Of a stretch of DNA of 53,305 nucleotides, positions 19,300-29,217 are shown piece after piece. The translations under genes were made by a program, and so were the position numbers. The notes below the pieces were generated by a model. That model was given only the letters and a program-made list of their open reading frames with translations, searched no databases and was not told where the DNA came from. Source of the stretch: Gammaproteobacteria bacterium. GTDB lineage: Bacteria; Pseudomonadota; Gammaproteobacteria; HTCC5015. The stretch covers positions 1-53,305 of the forward strand of contig JAFGLM010000020.1 in the NCBI GenBank assembly GCA_016928055.1, written 5' to 3'. The stretch's first letter is position 1. Each line of letters starts with the position of its first letter.

Positions 19300-20384
19300 G
19301 ACGCTTTTAAACGTGGGGCAAAAATACCTTTATGCTCCAGCTTTTGAACCAACATCACTATCACCAGCAACATGGTGATATGAGCCCACCATAAACCCAA
19401 CAAACCTGAGATAACTTCTTTTTCCAGCCAGGCACGACCGAGACCAAGACTGTTGAGATAAATAATGTAGATCAGAATGGCGATACCGATCCTGTTGTAG
19501 CGACCTTTACGTGGCGGGCTGTAACTTAACGGTAAGGCCAGCAAACCCAGCAACAAACATGCTACCGGCACCGCCAGACGCCAATGCCATTCTGCAATTA
19601 ATTCCGGTTTTGCAGCATTCAGCAGTTCGGAAGTTGGCGTTGAACTAATGCTCAATTTTAGTAATGGAGTTTCATCTTTTTTGACTCTCACCCCATGCGA
19701 GGCATAGTCAATAATTCGATAATCACGCCTGCCGGGCACGCCACTGATTGCCTTGCCATTTTCAAATACAACATAGGTGGCACGTTCTTCCGGTTGAATA
19801 TGAGCTGCGTCAGCAGTCTGTACCGTAGCGACCTGCTCTTCATGGGCGTAGTAAAATACCTGGTGCATCTGCTCACCATCCTCCGCCCAACGCTCGAAAA
19901 ACAGGCTCTGTTTTCCTTTATTGCTTATATTGAACCGGCCAGCGACCAGACCGCTTAACCCTGAGGCATACTTGGCCTGATGACGAATTTCATCCTGTTT
20001 TTCTGCTAGCAGAGGGGCAATAAACATTGATAGCATGACCGTCAGCAGCGCGATCGGAATGGTTAATGCCGTTATCGGGCGATAGAGTTTTGCCGTACCG
20101 ACTCCACAGGCAAACAGCGCCGCCATTTCGCTGTCACGATAGAGCCGACCCATGCCCAGTAGAATGCCCAGATACAGACCAATGGGCAGTACCACCACCA
20201 GATAATGTACACAGTTGATCAGCAGCACGACCCATAAGGTATCGGCCGGTAACTCGCCCTTGGCGATATCACCCAGTACACGCACCAGCATATTGCCAAG
20301 CAAAATAACCAGCAGCACAGCAACGACCCCGAGCGTGGCCCAGGCGCATTCCTTCAACACATACCGGTCAATTACCTTAAACAT
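19296..20384 (-). CDS. lptF: LPS export ABC transporter permease LptF
   Basis: Partner permease of LptG in the LptB2FG lipopolysaccharide exporter. It is 362 residues with the YjgP/YjgQ fold: three N-terminal helices starting near residue 12, a periplasmic domain from about 125 to 265 with ARFNISNKG-like strands, and three C-terminal helices. The LPLSYSPPRKGRYNRIG segment near 290 is characteristic of LptF. The gene is divergent from pepA, whose promoter lies in the 118-base gap. Its 3' end overlaps lptG by 4 bases. Confidence 0.95.
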   Translation of the reverse strand: MFKVIDRYVLKECAWATLGVVAVLLVILLGNMLVRVLGDIAKGELPADTLWVVLLINCVHYLVVVLPIGLYLGILLGMGRLYRDSEMAALFACGVGTAKLYRPITALTIPIALLTVMLSMFIAPLLAEKQDEIRHQAKYASGLSGLVAGRFNISNKGKQSLFFERWAEDGEQMHQVFYYAHEEQVATVQTADAAHIQPEERATYVVFENGKAISGVPGRRDYRIIDYASHGVRVKKDETPLLKLSISSTPTSELLNAAKPELIAEWHWRLAVPVACLLLGLLALPLSYSPPRKGRYNRIGIAILIYIIYLNSLGLGRAWLEKEVISGLLGLWWAHITMLLVIVMLVQKLEHKGIFAPRLKAS

Positions 20385-20424
20385 TCCAGCTGGAACCTGT
20401 CTTCAAAATACCCCGTGAGCCTGA

Positions 20425-20452
20425 TTGATCACTGTTAAACGCATGTTATAGT
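20425..20452 (+). promoter_or_regulatory. sigma-70-type promoter of pepA
   Basis: TTGATC (20425-20430), a 16-base spacer and TATAGT (20447-20452), with a TG one base before the -10. Transcription would begin near 20459, about 65 bases before the pepA ATG. Confidence 0.6.
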
Positions 20453-20523
20453 TCAGCGTATATCTGGGGAAGTAAATCAGGTTTACTCATTGCATACAAC
20501 CTTTGACTGAAAGACAAAAAACC

Positions 20524-22038
20524 ATGGATCAGAATATCAGCTACCACGCCATTCAGACGCTGCCGGAAAGTACCCAATCAGCCTGTATCGCGATTGGAAT
20601 TTATAAATCCCGCAAACTAACAGCGGCAGCCGAACAAATTGACAAAGCCTGCAAGGGTTATCTGCGGGCATTGCTGAAAGAAGGCGATTTCAACGCCGAC
20701 ATCGGTGAGACACAACTACTTTACGGCCTGCCAAATGTTCAGGCCAAACGCATTTTGCTGGTCGGCTGTGGGCAGGCGGGCAAAATCAGTCTCGCCGATT
20801 ACCGTCATATCCACGCTGCATTTGCCAGAAAGGCTGTCCATTTAAAGACATCCGAGGCCATCTCCTTTTTGACTGAAATTGAAGTCAGCGACCTGGAGAA
20901 AACCGCCAGGCTACAACACGCCGTACTCGCCGCAGAAGACGCGATTTATCGATTCGAACAATATAAAACCGATCCGGTCGGTAAATTTAAGCTTAAAAAA
21001 ATCAGCTTTGCCCAAGCCGATGGTAAACAGCTGGCGCAACACAGTGTCGCTGTATCGCAAGCCGCTGCCATTGCTAAGGGCACGGCGCTGGCAAAAACAC
21101 TGGGCAATTTACCGGCGAATGTTTGTACACCAAGCTATCTGGCAAAGCAGGCTCGCGCACTGCAACGCGACTTCAAGTCTGTTAAAACCAACGTGCTGGA
21201 TGAAACGGCCATGAAAAAGCTGGGTATGAACGCCCTGCTTTCAGTCGGCCGCGGCAGTCGCGAACCCGCCAGGCTGATTGTGATGGAGTATATGCACGGT
21301 AAAAAAACTGACAAGCCGGTGGTGTTGGTAGGCAAAGGTATTACTTTTGATACCGGCGGTATTTCGATCAAACCATCGCTGGGTATGGATGAAATGAAAT
21401 TCGATATGTGCGGCGCCGCCAGTGTTCTGGGCGTTATAAAAGCCTGCGCACAAATGCAGCTCAAAGCCAATGTCATCGGCGTTATCGCCGGCGCAGAAAA
21501 TATGCCCGGTGGTAATGCAACCAAACCGGGGGATATCGTTAAAAGTTACTCCGGCAAGACGATTGAAATTCTGAACACCGATGCCGAAGGACGGTTGGTC
21601 TTGTGCGACGCACTCACTTACATCGAGCGATTTAAACCAGGTGCCGTCATCGATATCGCGACGCTCACCGGTGCCTGTATTGTCGCTTTGGGACGTCTTC
21701 CCAGCGGTTTGTTGGGTAATAATCAGAAGCTGATAGATCAACTGATCAAAGCAGGTGAGCAGAGCGGTGATCGTGTTTGGCAACTACCCTTATGGCCGGA
21801 ATATCGCAAACAGCTGAAAAGCAATTTTGCCGATCTGGCGAATATTGGCGGACCGGAAGCGGGGACGATTACTGCGGCCAGTTTTCTGTCACACTTTACC
21901 GAAGCCTATCCGTGGGCACATCTGGATATTGCCGGTACTGCCTGGAGAACCGGTAAACAAAAAGGCGCTACCGGCCGGCCGGTACAGTTATTGATGCAAT
22001 ACATTCTGATGCAACATGCCCAATCCGTTAAAGCATGA
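20524..22038 (+). CDS. pepA: leucyl aminopeptidase PepA
   Basis: A cytosolic M17 family metallo-aminopeptidase. In E. coli it also binds DNA for cer/psi recombination by XerCD. From the ATG at 20524 it has 504 residues, matching E. coli PepA (503). The N-terminal macrodomain-like region spans about 1-160. The C-terminal catalytic domain shows VGKGITFDTGG with the metal-binding Lys and Asp, MKFDMCGAASV, and the family signature NTDAEGRLVL. An in-frame TTG at 20503 would add 7 residues and is less likely. Its TGA overlaps the ATG of holC, the usual coupling for this pair, and the promoter sits in the gap to lptF. Confidence 0.95.
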   Translation: MDQNISYHAIQTLPESTQSACIAIGIYKSRKLTAAAEQIDKACKGYLRALLKEGDFNADIGETQLLYGLPNVQAKRILLVGCGQAGKISLADYRHIHAAFARKAVHLKTSEAISFLTEIEVSDLEKTARLQHAVLAAEDAIYRFEQYKTDPVGKFKLKKISFAQADGKQLAQHSVAVSQAAAIAKGTALAKTLGNLPANVCTPSYLAKQARALQRDFKSVKTNVLDETAMKKLGMNALLSVGRGSREPARLIVMEYMHGKKTDKPVVLVGKGITFDTGGISIKPSLGMDEMKFDMCGAASVLGVIKACAQMQLKANVIGVIAGAENMPGGNATKPGDIVKSYSGKTIEILNTDAEGRLVLCDALTYIERFKPGAVIDIATLTGACIVALGRLPSGLLGNNQKLIDQLIKAGEQSGDRVWQLPLWPEYRKQLKSNFADLANIGGPEAGTITAASFLSHFTEAYPWAHLDIAGTAWRTGKQKGATGRPVQLLMQYILMQHAQSVKA

Positions 22039-22460
22039 GAGTTGACTTCTATATCTTACAGGGCGAAGCCAATCGCGAAATGATGGCTTGCCGGCTGTGC
22101 GAAAAAGCCTGGCAGCAAGGCTTGCCGGTTTTTGTGCTCGCCCAATCAGCCGGCCATGCGCAACAAATTGACGATTTGCTCTGGACATTCAATGACGGTG
22201 GTTTTCTGCCGCATCAATTGGCCGACCAGGAACCTGTTACCATTAACAACAAGCCAGTCATAACGATAGGCTGGCAACAACTGCCGGCAGAAACCTATCC
22301 TGTCCTGATTAACCTTAGTGAAACGGTACCGGATGATTACAGTAAATTTGAACGGGTGGCAGAAATTGTTAATCAGAATGAGTCGGTTAAACAGGCAGGC
22401 CGCCAACGATTTACCCGTTATCGCAACGATAACTGTGATTTACACCATCACGAATTATAA
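22035..22460 (+). CDS. holC: DNA polymerase III subunit chi
   Basis: The chi subunit of the clamp-loader complex. It links the polymerase III holoenzyme to SSB through psi. It is 141 residues, the typical size. Family features are the N-terminal VDFYIL strand, a CRLCEKAWQQGLPVFVLA segment near 22-40, and LPHQL plus the W-containing stretch near 60-80. The ATG overlaps the pepA stop. A small gene and valS follow on the same strand, the conserved pepA-holC-valS neighbourhood. Confidence 0.92.
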   Translation: MRVDFYILQGEANREMMACRLCEKAWQQGLPVFVLAQSAGHAQQIDDLLWTFNDGGFLPHQLADQEPVTINNKPVITIGWQQLPAETYPVLINLSETVPDDYSKFERVAEIVNQNESVKQAGRQRFTRYRNDNCDLHHHEL

Positions 22461-22499
22461 GTTAAGGTAACGAACAAGACTCAAGCCGGTTAAAATATC

Positions 22500-22814
22500 G
22501 TGAGCAGACTGCTATCAACGGAACAGAGCAACATTCCCGTCCTTACCGAGGTGGTTAAAAGCAGTGCCAATCGGATTGATAAAAATACCGCAGACGCTGA
22601 TAAAAAAGATCCGCCGAAACCGGAACCGACTTTAAAGTCGTCTATCGAAGCCGGCGGCGTTGATCGTCCCCGGCTGGAAAAACTGATTTATAAAACCCTG
22701 CATCAGAATCTATCACAGCTCTGTCAGCATCTGGCAGACGATATTATCGCGGAGCTTAATTCCGAATCCAGAGCGGATACAGAAAAAAGCAGTAAATCCA
22801 GATCACGCCGTTAA
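22500..22814 (+). CDS. small hypothetical protein between holC and valS
   Basis: A 104-residue hydrophilic protein starting at GTG, with no membrane segment. The first 55 residues are Lys/Pro/Asp-rich and probably disordered. Residues 58-90 form a likely helix (LEKLIYKTLHQN followed by LCQHLADDIIAEL) and the tail is Ser/Arg/Lys-rich. Small genes are common at this position between holC and valS in Gammaproteobacteria. I do not recognise a domain, and no function can be assigned. Confidence 0.7.
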   Translation: MSRLLSTEQSNIPVLTEVVKSSANRIDKNTADADKKDPPKPEPTLKSSIEAGGVDRPRLEKLIYKTLHQNLSQLCQHLADDIIAELNSESRADTEKSSKSRSRR

Positions 22815-22827
22815 AAACCCTTTCGGG

Positions 22828-22833
22828 TATAAT
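22828..22833 (+). promoter_or_regulatory. candidate -10 element for valS
   Basis: A perfect TATAAT 45 bases before the valS ATG, with no clear -35. It may give valS some transcription independent of the pepA operon. Confidence 0.4.
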
Positions 22834-22878
22834 GTCGCGGTTTTTTGCAATCCGATTCATCCGCTCTAATCGAATAAC

Positions 22879-25647
22879 ATGAAAAAAATTTATGATCCAC
22901 AGGCGATCGAAGATCGCTGGTACCGGTTTTGGGAAGAAAAGCACTACTTTGCCCCCGACGGCAACGGTCATCCTTATTGCATACAAATCCCACCACCCAA
23001 TGTGACTGGTACCCTGCATATGGGCCACGCTTTCCAGCACACCTTGATGGATGCGCTGATTCGCTACCGTCGCATGGTCGGCGATTACACCCTCTGGCAG
23101 ACAGGAACTGATCACGCCGGTATCGCCACCCAGATGGTGGTTGAACGGCAGGTCAATGGCGAAGGGAGCTCAAGGCTCGATCTGGGACGCGAAGCCTTTG
23201 TCGACCGTGTCTGGCAATGGAAAGAGCATTCTGGCGGCACCATTACTCGCCAGATGCGCCGTTTGGGCGACTCCCCGGATTGGTCCAGAGAACGTTTTAC
23301 CATGGACGAGGGGCTGTCTAAGGCAGTTCAAGAGGTTTTCGTACAGCTTTACGAAGAAGGCCTGATCTATCGCGGCAAACGCCTGGTCAACTGGGACCCC
23401 GTATTACATACCGCTATTTCCGATCTGGAAGTGGTTTCCAGCGAAGAAGACGGCCATATGTGGCATATACGCTACCCCTTTAGCGAGGGCGGAGGCTTTG
23501 TTACTGTTGCTACCACCCGGCCCGAAACAATGCTCGGTGATACAGCAGTGGCAGTACACCCCGATGATAAGCGTTACAAAAAACTCATCGGCAAAACGGT
23601 CTGCTTGCCCCTAGCTGATCGTGATATCCCGGTTATTGCCGATGACTATGTCGATCCGGAATTTGGCTCGGGCTGCGTCAAAATTACCCCGGCTCACGAC
23701 TTCAACGACTATGAGATTGGACTGCGACATCAATTGGAAATCATCAATATTCTGACCAATGATGCAAAACTGAATGAAAACACGCCCGCGGCTTATCGTG
23801 GACTGGACCGATATAAAGCCAGAGAGCAAATTGTTAAAGACCTTGAGGCCGAAGGTTTGCTGGAAAAAATTGAAGCGCACAAACTCACGGTGCCACGCGG
23901 CGATCGCAGCCATACCGTACTCGAACCCTATTTAACCGACCAATGGTACGTGAAAACCAAACCGCTGGCTAAACCGGCGATTGCCGCAGTAAAAGACGGG
24001 CGAATTCGTTTTGTACCGGAGAACTGGACGAAAACCTATTTCAACTGGATGAATGATATTCAGGATTGGTGTATCAGTCGGCAACTCTGGTGGGGGCATC
24101 GTATTCCGTGTTGGTACGACCAGGTCGGTAATGCTTACGTCGCGCGCAATGAACTGGAAGCCCGCGAAAAATATCAATTAGATGACGAAGTACAGCTGCA
24201 TCAGGATGAAGACGTACTGGATACCTGGTTTTCATCCGCGTTATGGCCGTTTTCCACATTGGGCTGGCCGGGAAAAACCAATGCATTAAAAACGTTTTAC
24301 CCATCAAACGTTCTGGTGACGGGTTTCGACATCATTTTCTACTGGGTTGCCCGCATGATTATGATGGGGCTTAAGTTTATGGACGATGTGCCGTTTCGCG
24401 AAGTCTACTTCACCGGCCTGATACGCGACGAACACGGCCACAAAATGTCGAAGTCAAAAGGCAATGTCCTGGATCCACTGGATTTAATGGACGGTATCGA
24501 TCTGGAGACGCTGGTTGCCAAACGCACCAAAGGTCTGATGCAACCGGAACTGGCACCCAGGATCGAAAAGAATACACGCAAACAATTCCCTCAGGGTATG
24601 CCCGGTTACGGCGCGGACGCCCTGCGTTTCACCATGGCATCACTGGCAACAACCGGCAGGGACATTCGTTTCGATGTTCATCGCATGGAAGGTTATCGTA
24701 ATTTTTGTAACAAGCTGTGGAATGCCTGTCGTTATGTCCTGATGAATACAGAAGAACAGGATACCGGTCTTGATGCGAGCAAAAAAATCGAATTGTCTAT
24801 CGCCGATCGCTGGATAGCCAGCAAACTGCAAAAACTGGTGTCCAGCGTTACCGATCATATGGATAAATATCGTTTTGATCTGGCGGCACTGGATCTCTAT
24901 GAATTTACCTGGAGTGAATATTGCGACTGGTATCTGGAATTATCGAAGCCGGTACTGCAATCCGAGCATGCCTCTGCGGCTGCCAAGCGCGGAACCCGCC
25001 GCACACTGGTTCAGGTACTGGAAGCTTTGCTGCGAATCGCGCATCCCTTTATCCCCTTTATCACTGAAGAGCTATGGCAACAGATAGCACCATTGGCCGG
25101 TAAAAAAGGCGACAGCATCATGGTGCAGTCTTACCCGCAAGCTAACGCCGATCTGATCGATAGCGATGCAGAACTGGAAATTGAATGGCTTAAAACATTT
25201 GTTATCGGTGTGCGCCGCATCCGTTCGGAAATGGATGTTCCGCCCAGTAAACATATACCCGTACTGCTCCAGGGTGGATCAGTGTCGGATCTGGCTTTCA
25301 GCAAAAAGAATATCGATTTTCTGAAAAGTCTGGCACGACTTGAACCGGTCACACAAATATCGGACGACGTGAAGCCGCCGGAAGCCACTGCCGCACTGGT
25401 TGGCGACATGAAAATTCTGATTCCGTTAGCCGGATTGATCGATAAAGAAGAGGAACTGGTTCGACTCAAAAAGGATATCGAGCGACTTCAGGCAGATTGT
25501 CAGCGCTTGCAGCAAAAACTCGGCAACAAGAGTTTCGTTGAAAAAGCCCCCGCAGAAGTGGTGCAACAACAACAACAACGCCTGCAGGAAAATCAGAACG
25601 CACTGGAAAAACTCAGCCAGCAATTCGAAAAAATCAAATCCCTGTAA
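22879..25647 (+). CDS. valS: valyl-tRNA synthetase
   Basis: A class I synthetase that charges tRNA-Val and edits mischarged threonine. It is 922 residues, close to the family norm of about 950. The HIGH motif is His47-Met-Gly-His50 within [10 protein letters not shown]. The CP1 editing domain spans about 200-340 and includes [22 protein letters not shown] lies near residue 523 in [11 protein letters not shown]. The anticodon-binding helical domain is followed by a C-terminal coiled coil rich in Gln, Lys and Leu (about 850-920) that is typical of ValRS. The start codon follows a gap of 64 bases after the small gene. Confidence 0.97.
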   Translation: MKKIYDPQAIEDRWYRFWEEKHYFAPDGNGHPYCIQIPPPNVTGTLHMGHAFQHTLMDALIRYRRMVGDYTLWQTGTDHAGIATQMVVERQVNGEGSSRLDLGREAFVDRVWQWKEHSGGTITRQMRRLGDSPDWSRERFTMDEGLSKAVQEVFVQLYEEGLIYRGKRLVNWDPVLHTAISDLEVVSSEEDGHMWHIRYPFSEGGGFVTVATTRPETMLGDTAVAVHPDDKRYKKLIGKTVCLPLADRDIPVIADDYVDPEFGSGCVKITPAHDFNDYEIGLRHQLEIINILTNDAKLNENTPAAYRGLDRYKAREQIVKDLEAEGLLEKIEAHKLTVPRGDRSHTVLEPYLTDQWYVKTKPLAKPAIAAVKDGRIRFVPENWTKTYFNWMNDIQDWCISRQLWWGHRIPCWYDQVGNAYVARNELEAREKYQLDDEVQLHQDEDVLDTWFSSALWPFSTLGWPGKTNALKTFYPSNVLVTGFDIIFYWVARMIMMGLKFMDDVPFREVYFTGLIRDEHGHKMSKSKGNVLDPLDLMDGIDLETLVAKRTKGLMQPELAPRIEKNTRKQFPQGMPGYGADALRFTMASLATTGRDIRFDVHRMEGYRNFCNKLWNACRYVLMNTEEQDTGLDASKKIELSIADRWIASKLQKLVSSVTDHMDKYRFDLAALDLYEFTWSEYCDWYLELSKPVLQSEHASAAAKRGTRRTLVQVLEALLRIAHPFIPFITEELWQQIAPLAGKKGDSIMVQSYPQANADLIDSDAELEIEWLKTFVIGVRRIRSEMDVPPSKHIPVLLQGGSVSDLAFSKKNIDFLKSLARLEPVTQISDDVKPPEATAALVGDMKILIPLAGLIDKEEELVRLKKDIERLQADCQRLQQKLGNKSFVEKAPAEVVQQQQQRLQENQNALEKLSQQFEKIKSL

Positions 25648-25662
25648 GTCATCCAAGCAAGA

Positions 25663-25697
25663 AAGGCGTTGCATGTTGTACAGACATGCAACGCCTT
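25663..25697 (+). terminator. long hairpin downstream of valS
   Basis: AAGGCGTTGCATGT (25663-25676) is the exact reverse complement of ACATGCAACGCCTT (25684-25697), giving a 14-base-pair stem with a 7-base loop 15 bases past the valS stop. No proper U-run follows, so it may be a weak terminator or an RNA-stabilising 3' hairpin rather than a classic intrinsic terminator. Confidence 0.55.
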
Positions 25698-25787
25698 ATA
25701 ACCATATAATCAAAACTTCCTTTGGTCGGGCCGGCGAAATAGTTATATTGCCCGGATTTTGCAGCAGACACTAAACCGAGAATTCTT

Positions 25788-26633
25788 TTGCACGATATCC
25801 TTCTTTACGCTTTTGCGGGTGGCAGCGTCGGCTTTGTGATCGGCATGACCGGTGTAGGCGGCGGCTCACTGATGACGCCCATCCTGCTGGCATTCTGTTT
25901 TAAGCCGGCTATTGCCGTGGGCACCGATCTGCTTTACGCAGCCATTACCAAAGCCGGGGGTGTATTCACCCATAGCCGCCAACGCACTGTTGAATGGTCT
26001 ATCGTAGCGAGAATGGCGTTGGGCAGTCTGCCCGCCTCGCTGGTGACCATGTACGTCATTAAGCATCTTCAAAGCAATGATATTGATTACAACGGCATAC
26101 TGACGATGACATTGGGCAGCATGCTGGTCATCACATCACTGGTATTGTTATTCAGAACCAGCCTGCTGCGCGAAAGACATCAATTGGCAGATGACCATTC
26201 CAGATTGGGTTTGTTTGAAAGAAAGCATTCGCAACCATTGACTATCCTGATGGGAGTTGTATTAGGCGTGCTGGTAACACTGTCTTCGGTGGGTGCCGGA
26301 GCATTTGCAGCGGCGGTACTTATGATTCTCTATCCACGAATGGCCATGATCCGTATTATCGGCACCGACCTGGCCCATGCAGTCCCTTTAACCGCAGTCG
26401 CCGGACTCGGGCATTTGCAGCTTGGGCATGTGGATTTTTATCTACTAATCAGCTTACTGCTCGGTTCGATGCCGGGTATCTGGCTGGGAACTAAAATCGC
26501 TTACCGCGTTCCCGAAAAAACCATGCAACGCATTCTTGCGCTTATACTTCTGGCGCTTGGATTAAAGTACACATTATTTTCTTCGTTCATTGTGGAAATG
26601 GATTGGATTGGGTCGTGTATATCTGCTCAATAA
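25788..26633 (+). CDS. TauE/SafE family membrane exporter
   Basis: A predicted inner-membrane transporter of the TauE/SafE (DUF81) family, whose members export sulfite, sulfoacetate or related anions. It is 281 residues with seven to eight membrane segments. The family hallmark is the duplicated Gly-rich motif: GFVIGMTGVGGGSLMTPIL near residue 15-33 and LGVLVTLSSVGAGAFAAAVL near 160-180. The start is a TTG at 25788. No sulfur-metabolism gene is adjacent, so the substrate is open. Its last 47 bases overlap the 3' end of the convergent FFLEELY-type gene. Confidence 0.85.
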   Translation: MHDILLYAFAGGSVGFVIGMTGVGGGSLMTPILLAFCFKPAIAVGTDLLYAAITKAGGVFTHSRQRTVEWSIVARMALGSLPASLVTMYVIKHLQSNDIDYNGILTMTLGSMLVITSLVLLFRTSLLRERHQLADDHSRLGLFERKHSQPLTILMGVVLGVLVTLSSVGAGAFAAAVLMILYPRMAMIRIIGTDLAHAVPLTAVAGLGHLQLGHVDFYLLISLLLGSMPGIWLGTKIAYRVPEKTMQRILALILLALGLKYTLFSSFIVEMDWIGSCISAQ

Positions 26634-27288
26634 TTGTTTTTTCGCGCTGCGAAAATAACGCAATAAATTCGCTTGAGCCATGCATGTCTCGAAAGGCATT
26701 AAAACCACGTTCAAGAAAATCCTGCAGATCCCCCAACCCCATTAAATACGCAGGCGTTCGACACATTTTTAGCGCAGTGGCTATAAACGGCCTGTGAACG
26801 ACCGATTCAATCTCCTCCCCTATCATTACCACCAATGCGGATTGTGTCTCCAGCCACTCTCTCGGTATTGCTGCACGAACCGCAGCTAGATAACTTGTAT
26901 CGGTCAGCTCATTCGCCACGTATTTTTCTTTTTGCAGATACTTTGCAAGTGCACACTCAAGCTCCAGCGTTGCTGCCGTAAATTCGACTGAACGCGCTAC
27001 CGTACCCAACAGGGCGTCAGGCAGCATCTTAACCATTGGTTTTTTTGCTCTCATCAACTCGTTACCGCGCTTACTGAGCTGATTACCTCCCAGAAGATCA
27101 TCAGCGAGAAATCTGACTGCTTTCCGGTAACGATCCTGACAGGCCAGATCGGCAAAAACCCGCATAACAAGATCAGAGCGTTTTTGGTTTATTCGCTTAA
27201 TAACCTGGCTATCGGCTTGAGTTTCCAGGTTATAGCCGGCCTTTTGCAGACGCTCAAGTTGTATCGATAATAGTTGTTGGTTATCCAT
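26587..27288 (-). CDS. FFLEELY-motif-like hypothetical protein
   Basis: A 233-residue soluble, mostly helical protein. The sequence AVRFLADDLLGG near residues 66-77 resembles the FFLEELYG motif that names a family of uncharacterised gammaproteobacterial proteins, and the following helices (LMRAKKPMVKMLPDALL, then ELECALAKYL) fit that family. No enzyme motif or signal peptide was seen. It overlaps the convergent exporter gene by 47 bases at the 3' ends. A bidirectional-looking terminator lies directly upstream, at the end of the preceding zinc-ribbon gene. The family assignment is from memory of the motif. Confidence 0.6.
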   Translation of the reverse strand: MDNQQLLSIQLERLQKAGYNLETQADSQVIKRINQKRSDLVMRVFADLACQDRYRKAVRFLADDLLGGNQLSKRGNELMRAKKPMVKMLPDALLGTVARSVEFTAATLELECALAKYLQKEKYVANELTDTSYLAAVRAAIPREWLETQSALVVMIGEEIESVVHRPFIATALKMCRTPAYLMGLGDLQDFLERGFNAFRDMHGSSEFIALFSQREKTIIEQIYTTQSNPFPQ

Positions 27289-27300
27289 TTATTTTCAAAT

Positions 27301-27330
27301 AAAAAAGGCGCGTTGTTGATGCGCGCCTTT
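27301..27330 (-). terminator. intrinsic terminator of the zinc-ribbon gene
   Basis: AAAGGCGCG (27304-27312) pairs with CGCGCCTTT (27322-27330) across a 9-base loop. Read on the minus strand, the stem is followed by TTTTTT (27306-27301). It lies between the zinc-ribbon gene and the start of the FFLEELY-like gene, so these two are separate transcripts. Confidence 0.8.
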
Positions 27331-27384
27331 CCATATAAGAAACACTTTTCACGTCCTGCTCGAAAGCAAAACGTTATAAAACGA

Positions 27385-27771
27385 TCAGCCCGCCAGTTTC
27401 TTTGCTTTGGCGAAAAAACTCTTAAAAAAATCGGAGATCGTATCTTCAACAAAATCCGTATACTCACCTGCATCGAAAAACGCACCATGACCATCAACGT
27501 CCACTTCATATTCAATATGGGGTTGCTTTTTGTCTTCGACCACTTTCATTAACTTGCCGGTTACCGGACTGGCTATCTGTTTCATTTTATTGTAGTGCTT
27601 GCCAACCTTTGGATTGCCGCTATCCATAAAATGAGACATCCATTCTTCTTTCAGATGCTTATAAGAATCTTCCGGGAACCAGAGGCCATGGCAGCTATTG
27701 CAGCGATCAACCGTGTACTCACGGCCATAATTCACAGGTTCCATTTCGGAGCTGCATTTTGGACACTTCAT
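27385..27771 (-). CDS. TFIIB-type zinc-ribbon protein
   Basis: A 128-residue protein that opens with a zinc ribbon: MKCPKCSSEM (Cys3, Cys6) and DRCNSCHGLWF (Cys24, Cys27), the zf-TFIIB pattern with a trailing Gly-Leu-Trp-Phe. The rest is charged and includes a second possible beta-domain (residues 60-105) and a C-terminal amphipathic helix ending in Lys-rich sequence. Such proteins are widespread and poorly characterised. The gene stands alone, with a strong terminator behind it and about 70 AT-rich bases before its ATG. Confidence 0.78.
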   Translation of the reverse strand: MKCPKCSSEMEPVNYGREYTVDRCNSCHGLWFPEDSYKHLKEEWMSHFMDSGNPKVGKHYNKMKQIASPVTGKLMKVVEDKKQPHIEYEVDVDGHGAFFDAGEYTDFVEDTISDFFKSFFAKAKKLAG

Positions 27772-27844
27772 ATTATTGAATTTCCGTTTACTTAAAGTTT
27801 ATTAAACTAATTTATAAAGATTACAGCCGTATGAAATACATCAA

Positions 27845-29215
27845 CTAGATAAGAGATGCCTCAATCGCCTGCCGTCTTGCTTTCTCAGAACGTAAAAACT
27901 CGATCCACGATCTGGCAAAATCGGCACTTCGTTTGTCATCTGTTTTTGTTGCCTTCTTAAAGGCTTCAATAGCTTCATCCAAATCATCCACATTATACAA
28001 ACAAACCCCGAGGCTCACATATGTAGCGCCCAGCTTCTTTACACCACCTTTCTTCAGGCCCTGATTCAATGAACTTACACAGGCGGTCCATTCATCCAGA
28101 TTCATATAGGACTGACCCAGGTGAATATAAAGCTCGCCATCTTCAGACATCTTTGCGGCCTGCTTCAGAACCCTGATAGACTCTCTCGGTTCTTGTGCCA
28201 TTACATAAGCCTGCGCAAGCAGCTTCAGATTACTGATTTTTTCGTCAACAATCTTTTTCTTCAAACCCTCTTCCAATACCTTGGCCGCCTTGTAAGGCAC
28301 TTCGGAATTAAGAAGCAAAGAAGCCAGGGCGACATATTCGCCTGATTTCTTGAAATAACCACCGTCATAAGAGGCTTCCAGTGTCAGAGTCTGACGGGTT
28401 TCCTTGTTCTGTTCACCGTACATACCGGATAACTGCTGGAAATAATCACCCTTAGGATAAAGGCGCACCAATTCTTCCAGTATTTCAGTAACTTTGCCCA
28501 TATTTCCGAGTTCATAATAACCGGCGCGAAGAATTAGCAGCCAGTTCTCACGCGGTTCAGCACCATGCGTCTTGTTTAATTCAATACCCTTTTCCACTTC
28601 CCGCACCGACGCCTTAAAATCGTCGGTCAGATAGTAACACTGACCAAGCAATACGTACGCCTGCGGATTCGGCGGGGCTATGGCAAACCATTGTTTTAAT
28701 GTTTTAATGGCTTCTTTTGGTTTATCCGTCGCCAGATATAATTGCGAGACCGCATACAATGTCTGCTGTTCCAACGCTTCCGGTACACATTCCTGCTTCA
28801 AAACATTACTGTAAGCCGGCAATGCCTGATTATATTTTTCCTGCACGGTATAAACGTAGGCGATAATATTCCAGGTCATGGCAATTTCGTAACAATTTAA
28901 ACTCTCGTCAGCCTTGACATCATTTAAAATCGACATCGCCTTGTCATATTTTTTTGCTTCTGACTCTTCCTGAGCTAAGGCCAGCTTTTTATATATCGCT
29001 TCGCGCATCGCGGGTGTGCGCACGGTTTTTCTTTTCTTCTGTTCCTGTGCACTGGCCGCACCGATCATGGCATCCGGATTAAAAACCGCAACCACTACGG
29101 TGTCTGCCATCGAGCAAATCAGCAACAGACCGGATAAAATAGCCACACGCCGAAATGAAGCGGCTTTAACTTTCAGCAAATTCAATGACTCAACTTGTTT
29201 AACTGTACTGTTCAT
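27845..29215 (-). CDS. TPR protein of the TonB energy-transduction operon
   Basis: A 456-residue protein with one membrane segment or uncleaved signal near residues 22-45 and a periplasmic array of tetratricopeptide repeats (about 75-450). Typical helices include AMTWNIIAYVYTVQEKYNQA, AYVLLGQCYYLTDDFKASV, LYIHLGQSYMNLDEW and ATYVSLGVCLYNVDDLDEAI. It is the last gene of the DUF3450-exbB-exbB-exbD-tonB unit, 2 bases after the TonB-CTD protein. TPR proteins are regular members of these operons, where they are thought to act as periplasmic partners of TonB or the receptor. The operon position is seen. The scaffold role is inferred. Confidence 0.85.
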   Translation of the reverse strand: MNSTVKQVESLNLLKVKAASFRRVAILSGLLLICSMADTVVVAVFNPDAMIGAASAQEQKKRKTVRTPAMREAIYKKLALAQEESEAKKYDKAMSILNDVKADESLNCYEIAMTWNIIAYVYTVQEKYNQALPAYSNVLKQECVPEALEQQTLYAVSQLYLATDKPKEAIKTLKQWFAIAPPNPQAYVLLGQCYYLTDDFKASVREVEKGIELNKTHGAEPRENWLLILRAGYYELGNMGKVTEILEELVRLYPKGDYFQQLSGMYGEQNKETRQTLTLEASYDGGYFKKSGEYVALASLLLNSEVPYKAAKVLEEGLKKKIVDEKISNLKLLAQAYVMAQEPRESIRVLKQAAKMSEDGELYIHLGQSYMNLDEWTACVSSLNQGLKKGGVKKLGATYVSLGVCLYNVDDLDEAIEAFKKATKTDDKRSADFARSWIEFLRSEKARRQAIEASLI

Positions 29216-29217
29216 AT

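Noticed and set aside
21241..21783. 180-codon open frame antisense to pepA
   Set aside because: A shadow of the pepA coding sequence, with biased composition and no ribosome binding site.
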